The translations under genes and the position numbers were made by a program. From Capsicum annuum (lineage: Eukaryota > Streptophyta > Magnoliopsida > Solanales > Solanaceae), in contig NC_061114.1 in assembly GCF_002878395.1 (NCBI RefSeq), positions 147,999,229-148,063,228 on the forward strand: a DNA stretch of 64,000 bases, read 5' to 3'. Positions within the stretch are counted from its first letter, which is position 1. Every line of letters starts with the position of its first letter. The notes under the pieces are model-generated. The model searched no databases. It was given only the letters and a program-made list of their open reading frames with translations, and was not told the DNA's origin. This document shows positions 22,621-33,150 of this stretch, in pieces.

Positions 22621-23634
22621 ATCATTTGAGGAGCCTGAGTCTTATATACAATCTACCGTCATACCTCATGAGGATATTGGAGTAGATAGTAGAGCCATAA
22701 AAGAGCTTATGTCAAGTCTACCCCAGGGAACGAGAGAGCCCTCCAACACTCGACATTAATATGTGTCACAGGGCGAATATGCAAATTATTAATAGGATAA
22801 GAAGAAATAGAGATCTATCATTACTACGGGTGAGAAAACGTACTCATCCTTAGCGACGTCACATCGTGATCTATGGGTTGTACATAAAATGATTGTTATA
22901 AGGAAGAAGAAGAGAGATAGGTTCTTTAACAAGATGTGGAAGGGGTTAAAGGGCCTTTGGAAGGTCCTAAAACCTCGTTATACACTTCCTTCAGCTAAGT
23001 GGTGAGTGATGATGAGGCCCCATCCAAGTGGTACGGTCCTAGGGAGGATGATGATAATGTAGAGTCTGAGAGTGATAGCATCTCTTGATGCAATTTCAGG
23101 GACCATCCTTATATCGCTTTATGCTTGATTATTTATGAGGTGATAACCCTACCACCTTTTTAGTTAAGGATTCCTTTCTCTGTATTCATTTGACTTGGGC
23201 CTGTATTATTAATATTTCCGAATATTTTGCTATTTCTTTTTGACAACTTATATTTGGGTTTTTATATTTGGGCACTCTGTGGTGCCCACATTTGCATGGA
23301 TTAGTTATTTTGTTCTTAGACATTTACTTTTTCTTTAGTTTTCTAATGGAAATATCATACTATATTTTCCCTATGATATTTGAAGGACGACATTCTTAAG
23401 GAGAAAACATCGTCTTTTGGTTTGGAGCCATGGATGCAGGGGAACTCTGAGTAACCGTGGCATCAAAGTAACAAATGCAAGAAAAGTCTGAGTACTTCTA
23501 GCATCTCAGATTATTGGATCGCAGTTAAACCTATTATGAATATCGAATAGACATATGATTTGTTGGCCCGTACAAAAACCACAATGTGAGATTAAGGCTT
23601 GGATTGGTAAATCATGCATGTTGACCTTGCAAAG
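22621..23634 (+). mobile_element. Ath3 3' internal region, left of Chr1
   Basis: Decayed sequence downstream of ORF2 with no sizeable ORF: Arg/Lys-rich coding traces at 22850-22990 may be the ORF2 C-terminus. From 23370 on it is 3'-untranslated-like (word GAAGGACGACATTCTTAAGGA near 23382). The block ends at CAAAG, where Chr1 is inserted, and resumes at 28822. Confidence 0.5.
23631..23634. repeat. Putative Chr1 target-site duplication, left
   Basis: AAAG immediately precedes the 5' LTR and the same AAAG follows the 3' LTR remnant at 28822-28825. Usual gypsy TSDs are 5 bp, so one base may have changed. Confidence 0.5.
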
Positions 23635-26080
23635 TGTAATACCCCGTATTTATCAAGATTAACTTAGCTCTAAGTACATGAGTTATTTCATATAAATTTT
23701 TAAAATACTTAGTATTTTAATGTGTAGATTTACCAATGCGTAGGAAATTTAGTCAGCTTTCCACCGAGATAAAATTCACCTAAATCCAAAAACCCGGGCA
23801 AAGTGTTAGAGCCATTTCCATAAAATGGTGTGCCAAAATGCATGTCAGCGCATCGCGGTGCTAAACAAAATGGCATTTTTCAAATCCAATGAGCCTCCGT
23901 GATCCTGGCGCGTCATGCAAAGGCTCATTTTTCAAATTGTCTTTTTTCCACTGAAGCTATGCGGTGTCACCGCATTGCGGTGAACTTCCAGGTATCATCT
24001 AGTGTGGCAATGCGATAAAACCACGTCGCGCTACCGTTCATTTTCTCAATTGTAAATTTTAAGAGACATGGCACAATAGCATTGCATCACGCTAGCATAC
24101 TAAATTAGGATTTTTCTGTTAATTTTGAGTTTTAATTTTGAGGGCATTAAAAAGTTTTTCCTCACCCCAGTCGGTCTTTCACACTAAATCTAACCGTAAT
24201 TAACCTAGTTATACCATTATTCACTAAATTTTCCACCAAATTAAACCATTCTCACTCAAAGTGCAAAACCCTAACTCCAAGTAATCAAGAACAAACTCAA
24301 GGATTTACCAAGAACCTTCAAGAGTTAATAGTCCTAGGTATGTTAAGGGTTCATCTATGGGTTTCTTTCACTCATAGAGTCCAAGAATACATTTTTAAAA
24401 CTACAAGATTATTGATTCATGATTTACATGCTTGAAATTAGATTGTATTTATGATTCATGACATGAATTAATATTAAATCCATTATAATGTGTAGATTCC
24501 AAGAAATTGAAATAGCATGTATATAGAATTATGTAATTCCCATGTTATAATACACAAATTATTAAGTTTTGGTATTGTAGTTATAATGTTTACATGTTGT
24601 CCATGATTATATGCATTAAGTTGATGGAATCTCCACATGAATTAAATTGTGAAATCATGACATCCTAGCATATGTAAAAGATTATACACTACAAGTGTAT
24701 GATAAAATGTCTGTATGAATGAATTATTAACAAGTGGACATTACTATGCTATCCAAGATCATGTTATTCTTTACTTTTTATGCTATCGAGTACTGTGGGT
24801 ATCTGATACCTGGTAATCTGATTGTTGACCTAGAGCTACAGTAGTTATAGAATGGTCTCAATTATGTCACAATCAGTAGTACTCAATCAGTTACAAAGCT
24901 CAGTAAAACTCAGTATCAGTCTAGTTCAGCTCAGTCTAGTAATTAGTCCACGGTCTATTCAACTGGGAGTAGGATTAAACACCGAGTAAACCCAAGGATG
25001 GGGGATCACCTTCCAATAGAGGGTGTGATCCTTAGAAGTAGTCCTTGCGTTCCATAACAATATAGAAAGCGTAGGTAGAGATATCAACCTGCCAGTTGAG
25101 GGTTGATGCGGTGTTTTAACCCGCCAGTTGAGGGTACCACTGTTCTAATTCAGAGCACCTACCAGATTGAGGGTGACTCTTTGTCTTGTCTTCACTCGTG
25201 CCACGATATTGACACCCTTTAAACTGGGGTTACAGGTTGGACCCTAATTACCTTATTTGTGATAGCATGTCGATTAGATGATTACCTCCCACAGTATTAA
25301 TTTCATTCTTCAGTATAAAACTCAATTCAGTTCTAAAAACTAAGGACTGTCAGATACAGCCAATCAGTATTAGTAACTCTGTTATTAGTAATCTCAGAGA
25401 ATTAGTTACTCAAAATAAAAACTCCGTACATAGCTTAAAAAAAGATCAGTTGTAGTATACATTCTTATGCACAGTATTACATACTTAGTATTTTATAGCA
25501 ATTTCAATTATCAATTTACTCTCATATTCAGTTACTCTATATTATTTTACTCGACTAGTGTTTATGGATATGAGCCCTTGCATTCAGCCTTATCTCATTT
25601 AGCATTCTAGTACATTCCACATACTGACGCATACTCTCTCTTTGTGCTATGATGTCTTATATCATAGGTTCAAACACTATGCATAGACAGATTTAAATTT
25701 AGCCAACATTTTCAGATTTAGTAGTGAGTCCTCATCTATCGAGGATGTACTTTATTTCAGTTTTTTTAGTAGATATAGTATTTTAGTAATCGAAGTTAGT
25801 TGGGGGCTTGTCCCATCAGCTCTACATTCAGATAGTTTCAGTTAGAGGCTTTTCATACTAGACTTTCAGATAGTATTTGGTTATGCAGATTATTAGTATA
25901 GTTGATATTCTTTTTCAGTATTTATAGATTTTTAACCTTATGGCGATTCAACCTATTTTCCACATTTATTATAGTATTATTATTTAGTGTTCACAATCGA
26001 TACTAATCATGTGTTAGCTTATGGTACTTCAGGGTCATAAGCACTGTGTAGCATCTGGGGTATAGATTTGGAGTGTTACA
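23635..26080 (+). mobile_element. 5' LTR of Chr1
   Basis: Begins TGTAATACCCCG and ends GGAGTGTTACA, followed at once by a tRNA-iMet-type primer site. Length is 2,446 bp. U3 carries CpG-rich words (GCATCGCGGTGC at 23850, CCGCATTGCGGTG at 23970, CACGTCGCGCTACCG at 24021). The later half has the CAGT/GATTCAG-rich repeats also found in the Chr3 LTRs (about 24880-25900, compare 39720-40800), so Chr1 and Chr3 are related families. Confidence 0.85.
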
Positions 26081-26084
26081 AACT

Positions 26085-26097
26085 TAGTATCAGATCC
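26085..26097 (+). other. tRNA-iMet primer-binding site (Chr1)
   Basis: TAGTATCAGATCC corresponds to TGGTATCAGAGCC, the complement of the initiator tRNA-Met 3' end, with two G-to-A/T changes. It starts four bases after the LTR end. Confidence 0.8.
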
Positions 26098-26302
26098 TAA
26101 GGTTCAATAAAATCCTAGAGAGTCTGAAAGCCGTATCATGTAGAGTCTTGTGCATGGGTGTGTAGTGCGCTAAACCTATGGATAGGAGGCAATTAGATAT
26201 TTTTAGGAAATGTTTCCCTTTTTTTAGTATTCATGTCGTGCGAGTGAGCATAAGCTTAAGTTAAAATCTCAGTCTAATCCTTTCTTACATTCGTTTAAAG
26301 AA

Positions 26303-27480
26303 TATGCCTCCCAAAAAATACCAATGGAAGATGAATAGGAAACCAGTCAGCACCTCAACCCATTTAGGAAAATCCCCTGGACATGCATGTCTCTGTTGCA
26401 GAATACAGAGCTCTGTTTAATACTCTAGCCAGTTCCATAGATGCACAGAATGAACAGCCAGCTATTATTTACGCCAACCCTATGGCCATACTGTTGTAGC
26501 TAGGATTATGGACTTTGACAGAATGAATCCTCCTATATTCTCAGGATCTAAGTTAGAAGAAGATCCAAAGGAGTTCCTTGATCAGGTTTTTAAAGTCACA
26601 GATATCATAGGAATGAGATATAGTGAGAGTGAAGAGTTAGCCACCTATCCAGCTACAAGATATGGTTCATTCGTGGTTTAAGCAGTGAAAAGAAGATAGG
26701 GGTACACATGTAGATCCCTTAGAGTGGAAAGTGTTTTCTACTGCCTTCCTAGGTAAATTCATTCTATTAGAGAAGAGATAAGCTAAGTTATTAGAGTTCA
26801 TCAATCCCAGGAAAGGTAATATGAGTGTGAAAGATTATTCCCTCAAGTTTACTTAGTTAGCCAAGTATGCTCTTGATTTAATATCAGATAGTAGGTCCAG
26901 AATGAGCAAGTTTGTATCTAGGGTATCAGAGAGTGTTGTTAAGGAGTGTAGAACTATGATTTTAATTAAGGAGATGGACATATACCGCCTTATGTTCCAT
27001 GACAAGTAGATAGACGAAGCTAAGAATAAAGAGAGAGAGGGAGAATAAGAGAGCTAGAATAGGTAGCTTCAATTTCAATTAGCCTAAGTCAGAGGTCGGT
27101 AACCTTTCATAGTTTCATCTAAAGTCTTCAGTTCCACCTTCTTTCTTGGCCAGTGCTCTAGTCCCTAAGTTCAGAAAAAGTAGCAAAGATAGGGCACCAG
27201 TCTCTAAATCTCAGGGTAGTGTAAGCAGTGCTCGAACCAATACTCTTTGTCGATAGGCAGTAGAAACTATCAGGATATCTGCAAAGCTAGTAGTAATGTT
27301 TGTTTTGGATGTGGAAAGCCAGGATAAAGGGTCAGAGATTGTCATTAGTCAGGTTCTCATAGTCATTGTAACCATCCTTCAGCTCAGTTTAGTCACCCGA
27401 ATCAGCAGGGTGCCGCTTCTAGTGCCACCAGCGGGAAAAGCCAAAACAAGTTCTAAGCACTTCAGTCAAGACAAGATTAG
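26303..27480 (+). pseudogene. gag of Chr1 (chromovirus), degenerate
   Basis: Encodes the capsid/nucleocapsid polyprotein. It starts MPPKK at 26303, the usual start in this lineage (Chr3 has MPPKRR). A clear capsid core follows at 26511-26650: MDFDRMNPPIFSGSKLEEDP and then EFLDQVFKVTDIIGM. A zinc knuckle lies at 27298-27342 as CFGCGKPG-stop-RVRDC, where the His codon CAC has become TAA. Stops and frameshifts separate these blocks. No intact ORF over 77 codons remains. Confidence 0.8.
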
Positions 27481-27965
27481 GAAAATTCTCCTGATGTGTT
27501 CACTGGTATGTTACATATCTTCCATTTAGATGCTTATGCTTTCCTAGGTCTAGGAGATTCCCTGTCTTTCATAACTCCTTATATAGCCATTCACTTCGGA
27601 GTCAGTCCCAAAATACTAGCAGAGCCTTTCTCAGTATCTACCCCAGAGGGTCAATCTTTCATAGTACAACGGATATACAGGAACTGTCGGTTATGATATC
27701 ATAGAAAGTCACTTCATTGGATCTTGTAGAGGTAGAGATAGCAGATTTTAATATCATTCTATGCATAGATTGGATACATTCATTTTATACCTCAGTTAAT
27801 TAAAGAAACAAAATTGTTCATTTTTTAATTTCCGAATGACCTAGTCCTTCAATTGAGGGGTACTACTACAACACTTAAGGGTAAGTTTATTTTATACCTT
27901 AGAGCGAGAAGAATGATATCCAATGGATGTATCTACCATCTTGCATGAGTCAAAGACTATAGTTT
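27481..27965 (+). pseudogene. Protease of Chr1
   Basis: The frame 27496-27696 reads MLHIFHLDAYAFLGLGDSLSFITPYIA, matching the chromoviral protease start. The usual D(P/S)G active-site triplet is GL-G, so the catalytic Asp is lost. It continues with LAEPFSVSTPEGQSFIVQRIY. A second block near 27735-27780 carries the 'ADFNIILCIDWIHSFY' type segment (usually ILGMDWL). Frames shift between blocks, so it is inactive. Confidence 0.75.
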
Positions 27966-28436
27966 AGAAACTCCTAGTCTTGAGTCAGTTCCTGTGGTCA
28001 ATGAATTCCGTGATGTGTTTCCTAAAGATCTTCGTGGAGTTACTCCTGAAAGGGAAATTAACTTTGGAATAGACTTTCTTCCAGATTCCCAGCCCATATC
28101 TATTCTGCCATACAAAATGGCACCAACAGAACTCAAAGAATTGAAAGAACAATTAAAGGATATCCTAGATAAGGGATTCATTAGTCCCAGCACATCCCTA
28201 TAGGGTGCACCAGTTCTATTTATGGAAAAGAAAGATAGTTCTCTCAGAATATGTATAGACTACCGTCAATTGAACAAAGTTACAGTCAAAAATAAATACC
28301 CATTTCCTAGAATAGTTGACTTGTTTATCCTACATCAGGGTGCCAGTTACTTTTCTAAGATAAACCCTAGATCAGGCTATCATTAGATCGGAGTCAGAGA
28401 ATGGGACATTCCAAAAATAGCTTTCAAAACTCAGAT
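27966..28436 (+). pseudogene. Reverse transcriptase of Chr1, truncated
   Basis: N-terminal RT. 27994-28200 encodes the linker [20 protein letters not shown] and the [18 protein letters not shown] helix. A TAG at 28201 replaces the Trp of the conserved SPWGAPVLF motif. The frame continues with [21 protein letters not shown] and KINPRSGYH to about 28430. Then the sequence jumps straight into RNase H: the fingers/palm part including the YIDD catalytic box is missing. The join lies inside CAGATGGTTC, where both partner sequences normally share TGGT, suggesting a microhomology deletion. Confidence 0.8.
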
Positions 28437-28790
28437 GGTTCAAACGGGTTTGTTGGGTACTGTGATGCATCCAGAGTAGGTCTGGGTTATGTCCTCATGG
28501 AGCGAGGTAAGGTCATAGCCTATACCTCAAGACAACTTAAGCCCCATGAGAAGAATTACCAGACCTATGATCTTGAGTTAGCATCTATCCTGTTAGCCTT
28601 AAAGATTTGGAGGTACTATTTGTATTGAGTGCAGGTGGATATGTTTATAGATCACAAAAGCTTGCAGTATGCCTTCTCTTAGAAAGATATGAATTTACAT
28701 CAGAGAAGGTGGTTAGAGTTGTTTAAAAATTATAACATGAGTGTTTTATATAATCTTGGCAAGGCAAATATAGTGGTTGATGCTCTCAAT
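28437..28790 (+). pseudogene. RNase H of Chr1, truncated at C-terminus
   Basis: 28401-28628 encodes the retroelement RNase H core: [31 protein letters not shown], with the first Asp of the active site, then [29 protein letters not shown], with the second acidic site (ELA). After a stop it continues with FIDHKSLQY, with the third acidic residue, and NLGKANIVVDAL at 28755-28790. The integrase that should follow is missing because of a deletion running into the 3' LTR. Confidence 0.8.
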
Positions 28791-28821
28791 AGCGTCGGGG
28801 GTACATACTTGGGGCGTTACA
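28791..28821 (+). mobile_element. 31-bp remnant of Chr1 3' LTR
   Basis: AGCGTCGGGGGTACATACTT and the following GGGGCGTTACA align with the end of the 5' LTR (26050-26080, AGCATCTGGGGTATAGATTT...GTGTTACA). Only the last 31 bp of a 2.4-kb LTR survive. One deletion therefore removed integrase, the 3' UTR and about 99% of the 3' LTR. Confidence 0.75.
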
Positions 28822-28825
28822 AAAG
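28822..28825. repeat. Putative Chr1 target-site duplication, right
   Basis: AAAG immediately follows the 3' LTR terminal CA. It pairs with 23631-23634. Confidence 0.5.
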
Positions 28826-30160
28826 GTGAACACCCCATCCATCCTAAATTTTTTATAATTGAGGACATGGACAAGACCAACCTTATAAAAAATCTTTTTC
28901 TCTTTCTGCGACTATGAAATTTTGACTTATGAAAATAGGGAGATACTCTATTTTTTGTCTCTAGTGGAAGGGGAAATTGAACCTCCTTCGAAAATTTGAC
29001 ATGCCTTATGTGGTGAGCATATTTGTCCAAATCTCATGTGTACTTTTAATATCTATAACTTTCCCCATTAGTCGTTCAAGGCTAGCTTTTATTCTACTTA
29101 GTTATGGGAAGGATCTTAGGCCATCTTTGTGACATTTGAATTCCACTTTAAACCAAAAATTCCTACCCTTGCGTATATGTTATCCCAAGTTACCTACTTT
29201 GAGTCTTTCGACCTTTCTTTGACAAACACATTACAAGCTGTGAACCTTTATATCTTTATCTTTCTTTTTAACCCTACCCTTCTTGAACTTAAAATTACAA
29301 CTTTAAACTATATGGCTAAGTTGTGGGTGGTGATTATTGAAAGAGGTAACTTTTGGCCATGAAGTTGTAGGTTACTGCCTTTATGCTTAAGCATTGAGAA
29401 CAAATGAATAAGAAAAATAAATAATCAAAATATGGTAAGAGAAGCACAAAGGGTGCAAGAAAAATAAATGAAAAGAAAAATGCGTGAACCAAGAAAATAA
29501 AAAAGTAGGCACATGCATAAAAAGTGAAAAGAAAAGAAGTGGCCTATGATCAAAAGTTAAGTGGAATAATGTGATGTAGATGTTCAAGGGGGGTTTAGCA
29601 ATTTCTTTCCTAAAAGATATCTTACCCTACCCCCGAAATATGTTATAAGCACAAAAAGCCTTTCGTGTTTCTCAACCTAGTATTTTAATTATAGTGACAA
29701 TTGAAAATATGGGCAAGCCTATGGCAGGGTGCTTCTTATCATTAAGAGTACTTTTGAGGGAGAGGGATTTTCACTCAAATTCCTTATTGCATACTTGGTA
29801 GCTTATTATGTGAAATTTTCCTTCTTGTGGGGAGGCATGTGAACAAGTTAGGGTGGGTGATTTTGCCATATTCCACGAAAAGAGGCAAAAAGAAGTATAG
29901 TGTAGTTGAGGTCAAAAAGTGAGTCATCCTTAGAGTATTGGTGATTGTTACATTACTTGTCATCAAAGTTTTTTGCATCCTTGCAAAATCACATTTTATT
30001 TTTAGGGTTGTTGTGAATATAGTTTTGCCCATGTTTAACAGCCAAATTGTGGTATTTACTAAGCTTGAATTCATCATGATCATTTAGGTCATTTAATATG
30101 GGCGTAAAAGTGTATAGTCTCATGGTAAGGGGTAGTAGTTCTTGAGGACAAGAAAAGATA
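28826..30160 (+). mobile_element. Ath3 3' internal region, right of Chr1
   Basis: No gene: this is the 3' untranslated region of Ath3, resuming after Chr1. Landmarks usual for Solanaceae Athila elements appear in order: an A/G-rich low-complexity stretch at 29395-29545, 'gtgttt...' prose-like AT-rich DNA, and finally CTTGAGGACAAGAAAAG at 30141-30157 just before the polypurine tract. ORFs 29129-29362, 29387-29587 and 29784-30083 show no protein similarity I recognise and cross low-complexity DNA. Confidence 0.6.
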
Positions 30161-30173
30161 AAAGTTAGGGGTA
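30161..30173 (+). other. Polypurine tract of Ath3
   Basis: AAAGTTAGGGGTA directly precedes the TGATGAG start of the 3' LTR, the site where plus-strand priming occurs in LTR elements. One T pair breaks the purine run. Confidence 0.65.
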
Positions 30174-30659
30174 TTGATGAGAGGTTAAATTACCACTCAT
30201 TTACACTCGACATTCATGCGCATTAACATATTCTAAATGAATAAAAGAGACCTATTTATGATTAAATGAACTAATATTCACATTTTATAGGCATACAAAT
30301 TATGAGATAGAAAAATATGGATTGAGATTAGAAGGATCAAAGGAACAAAAAGGAAGTGCAGCTGAAAGACCTAGAATCGAAACATTCCTCGTTAATCGCA
30401 ATCACAGCTAGTCAAGACGGTCAGCAACCGCGATCGTGTTTATCTACACACGGTAGTGCTAGCTGTGATCGCGGAGAATCTGGTGTAATCGTGGTCATGT
30501 GGGCTTTGTCTCAGGGGTTGTTTCATAATTTTTTAGTAGCTGACCCCAAATTCTTTAAATTCTTAAAACCGTTATCTATTTTGGGTATTTAGAGACTAGA
30601 AATACTTGGAATTTGAAATTTAAACCCTAAATTTTTCAAGAATTGTAAATTTAAGTTGG

Positions 30660-30721
30660 GGATTTTGTTTTTTTGTATTTGTGTAGAATGGGATTTTGTG
30701 TTTTTGTACTTGTGTAGAATG
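30660..30721 (+). repeat. 31-bp tandem duplication
   Basis: Two adjacent copies (30660-30690 and 30691-30721) of a unit beginning GGATTTTGT and ending GTGTAGAATG differ at two sites. The 5' LTR has only one unit at the same place (about 17332-17362), so the duplication arose after insertion. Confidence 0.8.
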
Positions 30722-30906
30722 GATGCCTTGAAAAACCCATTTGGTGTATTTTTATCTCTTTTCTTCATGAGTAGCTAAATCTTTTAGTCATTGGGATTAT
30801 ATTGAACTAAGATGTAAATTAGTTGTGGGTTGTGATGTAGTTAGTTGATAATGGGTAATACTATTACATGAATAAATTTGTTGGGATTCGTAGGTGAAAA
30901 CCCCAA

Positions 30907-30922
30907 ATACCCATATGGGTAT
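30907..30922. repeat. 16-bp perfect palindrome in Ath3 3' LTR
   Basis: ATACCCATATGGGTAT, identical to 17562-17577 in the 5' LTR, although the surroundings have diverged. Confidence 0.8.
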
Positions 30923-31029
30923 GATGGTGAAAACCTATGATCTTAAAAGCCTAAATCATCCTTGAAAGAGGGGGTTGGGTGAACTTTAGGAATCCTCATT
31001 ATCCTTGAAAGGGGAATGCAGAAACAAAG

Positions 31030-31221
31030 AGAGGGTTGGGTTGTTTCCCCTTTTTAATATCATTTCAGCCCAGTTCCCATGTTTTCTTATCAGCACCTTT
31101 ATAGCAGAAAAATTTGGGAATTAGTGCATTTTAATGGCAAAATTTGTCTCATTAATATCTGTAAGTCGTAGTAGTGTTTATAAATTTGGACATAAATGAG
31201 TGATAAATTTACCACTCACCA
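31030..31221 (-). mobile_element. 3' LTR of Ath4, truncated
   Basis: Reads (minus) TGGTGAGTGGTAAATTTATC at 31221 leftward and matches the 5' LTR start (59212 to about 59025): shared plus-strand words are CAGCACCT, GACAAAATTTGTCTCATT/GGCAAAATTTGTCTCATT and ACATAAATGAG. Only about 190 bp remain before the junction with the Ath3 LTR. Confidence 0.75.
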
Positions 31222-33150
31222 ACACCCCCAGCATAAACCTTTGTTTGTCCTAGTAAAACAGTACCTCTTATTCAATGAGGTAATGAAAATTTTAGGCTAT
31301 TTGTACGATCAAATGATTACAATGACTTCAAATATAATTTGCACCAATAGGTAGCACTCAAGCATGGTAATATCTTTCTCATGAATACCATCAAATCTTA
31401 CATAATTTCAAAGATTCAAATGACTTTAAAAAATAACATTGCAATATTAACTAACTCTTCACAAGTGACAATCTATAGATAGCTACTCCACTACATATCT
31501 TTAGTCTTATTTTTAGGAAGATGACAATTTTACCCACCTCAATTTATCTACATGCCTCGTCAAAACAAACAAATCCCATATACACTAAATTATCTTCTAT
31601 GAAACAAGGGCTATAACTCCAAAACTCTCTCTCTAACATAAAGACTCCCTTGATGCTAAAAGTACCATACCATAGGCTTACTCGTATTTTCTATCCCCAC
31701 TATAATAAATACACTTTGTTAGAGATCTCAAAGGGCTTTTTGAGCTTGTAACGTAGGTTCAGGGAATGGTAGTATATCATTTAGGAACAAATGGATACAC
31801 CATCCTTGAACATCTACTCACACTGTTCCATCAAACTTTTCACAATTCACTACTTCATTAGTTTTCATGATTTACACATGCCTATTCTTTTTCACTTTTT
31901 CATTGCTTAGCATCATAGGCATCCACTTACACTACCATGGCCCAAGGTACTCTCTTCCAAACTTACAAACCCCAACATAGGCATTTGGCCTCAAGTTTCA
32001 TCTTTCAAGTTAAAGGAAGGTAGGTTTCAAAAGAGGAAAATTTTTTTAATGGTTCTAGGCTTGTAATTTTGTTACCAAAGAAAGGTTTGAAGACTCGGTA
32101 TGGTTAACTAAGGATACCATTCTATGCATGGGTAGGATATTTTAGGCCAAAGTGGGTTCATATGTTCAAAAAAATGGCCTAAGATCATTTCCCCAATCCA
32201 AGAATAATCATAATTAGCCTTGGGAGACTAACTAAGAATGATTTAGAGAAAGAAGCAAGCATGAGAGTTAAACAATTACACTCATCATGCACATGACATA
32301 CAAACATATCAAGGAGGATCAATGTTATTTCCTATAAGAGTCAAAATGAGGTATTTACCAAGTACTACAAACTAAGTACTTTGGAGTCCCAAAAAGAGGT
32401 AAAGTATTGTTACACAATTGTTCAAGTCCATGTCTTTCGTTTTAAAATTTTTTTTTATGGAGAGGGGTTTTTCTTTGCCTTTACACAACGCAAAATTCAT
32501 TACTAATGAAACCAAAATATATTGTTGTCTCACATTTCGTCTCATAATGTGGCAAACCATATGGTTACATAGACTTCACTATAGTCATAATGGTTATACC
32601 AAAACTCTAATGCTATGGGTACTCAGTATTATCATTCATTTAAGTCTCAAAACCCAATCATGGTGATTTTGATTTAAGAATGTCGTCACTCAATCCATCA
32701 TCAGGAAAAGTTCATCTGAAATCAATCAGAAGAGTCATAATAATCTCTACGCTTGGGGTGAGATGTATAGATGGTGTTCAAATGCAAATGTAACACCACA
32801 ACCCCAACTTCAGAGGTTAAGCATCCTCACTACAACATACAAAGTAATTATAAGGGTTAAAAGGGACTCCCTTCAGCAGCAACCCAAACTTTTTATAGAC
32901 TGTCGCGAGATCCATAGGGTGTATCGCAATTGTAGGACTGCGATTGTGGCCCTCACATCATGATCATACTAACTGATGTTGATTATTCCTCTATTTTTCT
33001 ACAGAGATGCCAACTTTCCAACTCTATGTTTTCCCTACTTTTTGGATTCCCAACTATTTTAAAAATACCTACATAATATAAAAAGAAATGCAATAAGTTT
33101 GTAAAAGATAGGTTTTATCCCATCAAGCACCTAATTTAACATTGCAACAC
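31222..33150 (-). mobile_element. Ath4 3' untranslated internal region
   Basis: Minus strand, between integrase and 3' LTR. Next to the LTR the minus strand reads GCTGGGGGTGT (31222-31232), a polypurine-like tract, preceded by TAGGACAAACAAAGG, the equivalent of the 'TTGAGGACAA' word of Ath3. GATCGC-like words (CTGTCGCGAGATCC, GTATCGCAATTG, CTGCGATTGTGG) lie at 32898-32946. The region matches Ath2 at 3881-5955. TATCCCATCAAGCACC at 33117-33132 is the decayed GGGAGGCAACC landmark. Small ORFs here (32372-32963) are not genes. Confidence 0.65.

Larger units (their letters stand above)
30175..31029 (+). mobile_element. 3' LTR of Ath3, truncated
   Basis: Starts TGATGAGAGGTTAAATTACC and follows the 5' LTR (16886-17690) to GCAGAAACAAAG at 31018-31029, where the match ends. 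About 600 bp of the LTR's 3' part is missing. U3 has the GATCGC-rich words at 30395-30500. It abuts, without a TSD, an inverted LTR start of Ath4. The 78-codon ORF 30356-30592 crosses U3 and is not a gene. Confidence 0.75.

Noticed and set aside
29784..30083. 99-codon minus-strand ORF near the Ath3 3' end
   Set aside because: Lies in the 3' untranslated region with low-complexity Thr-rich translation; no family resemblance.
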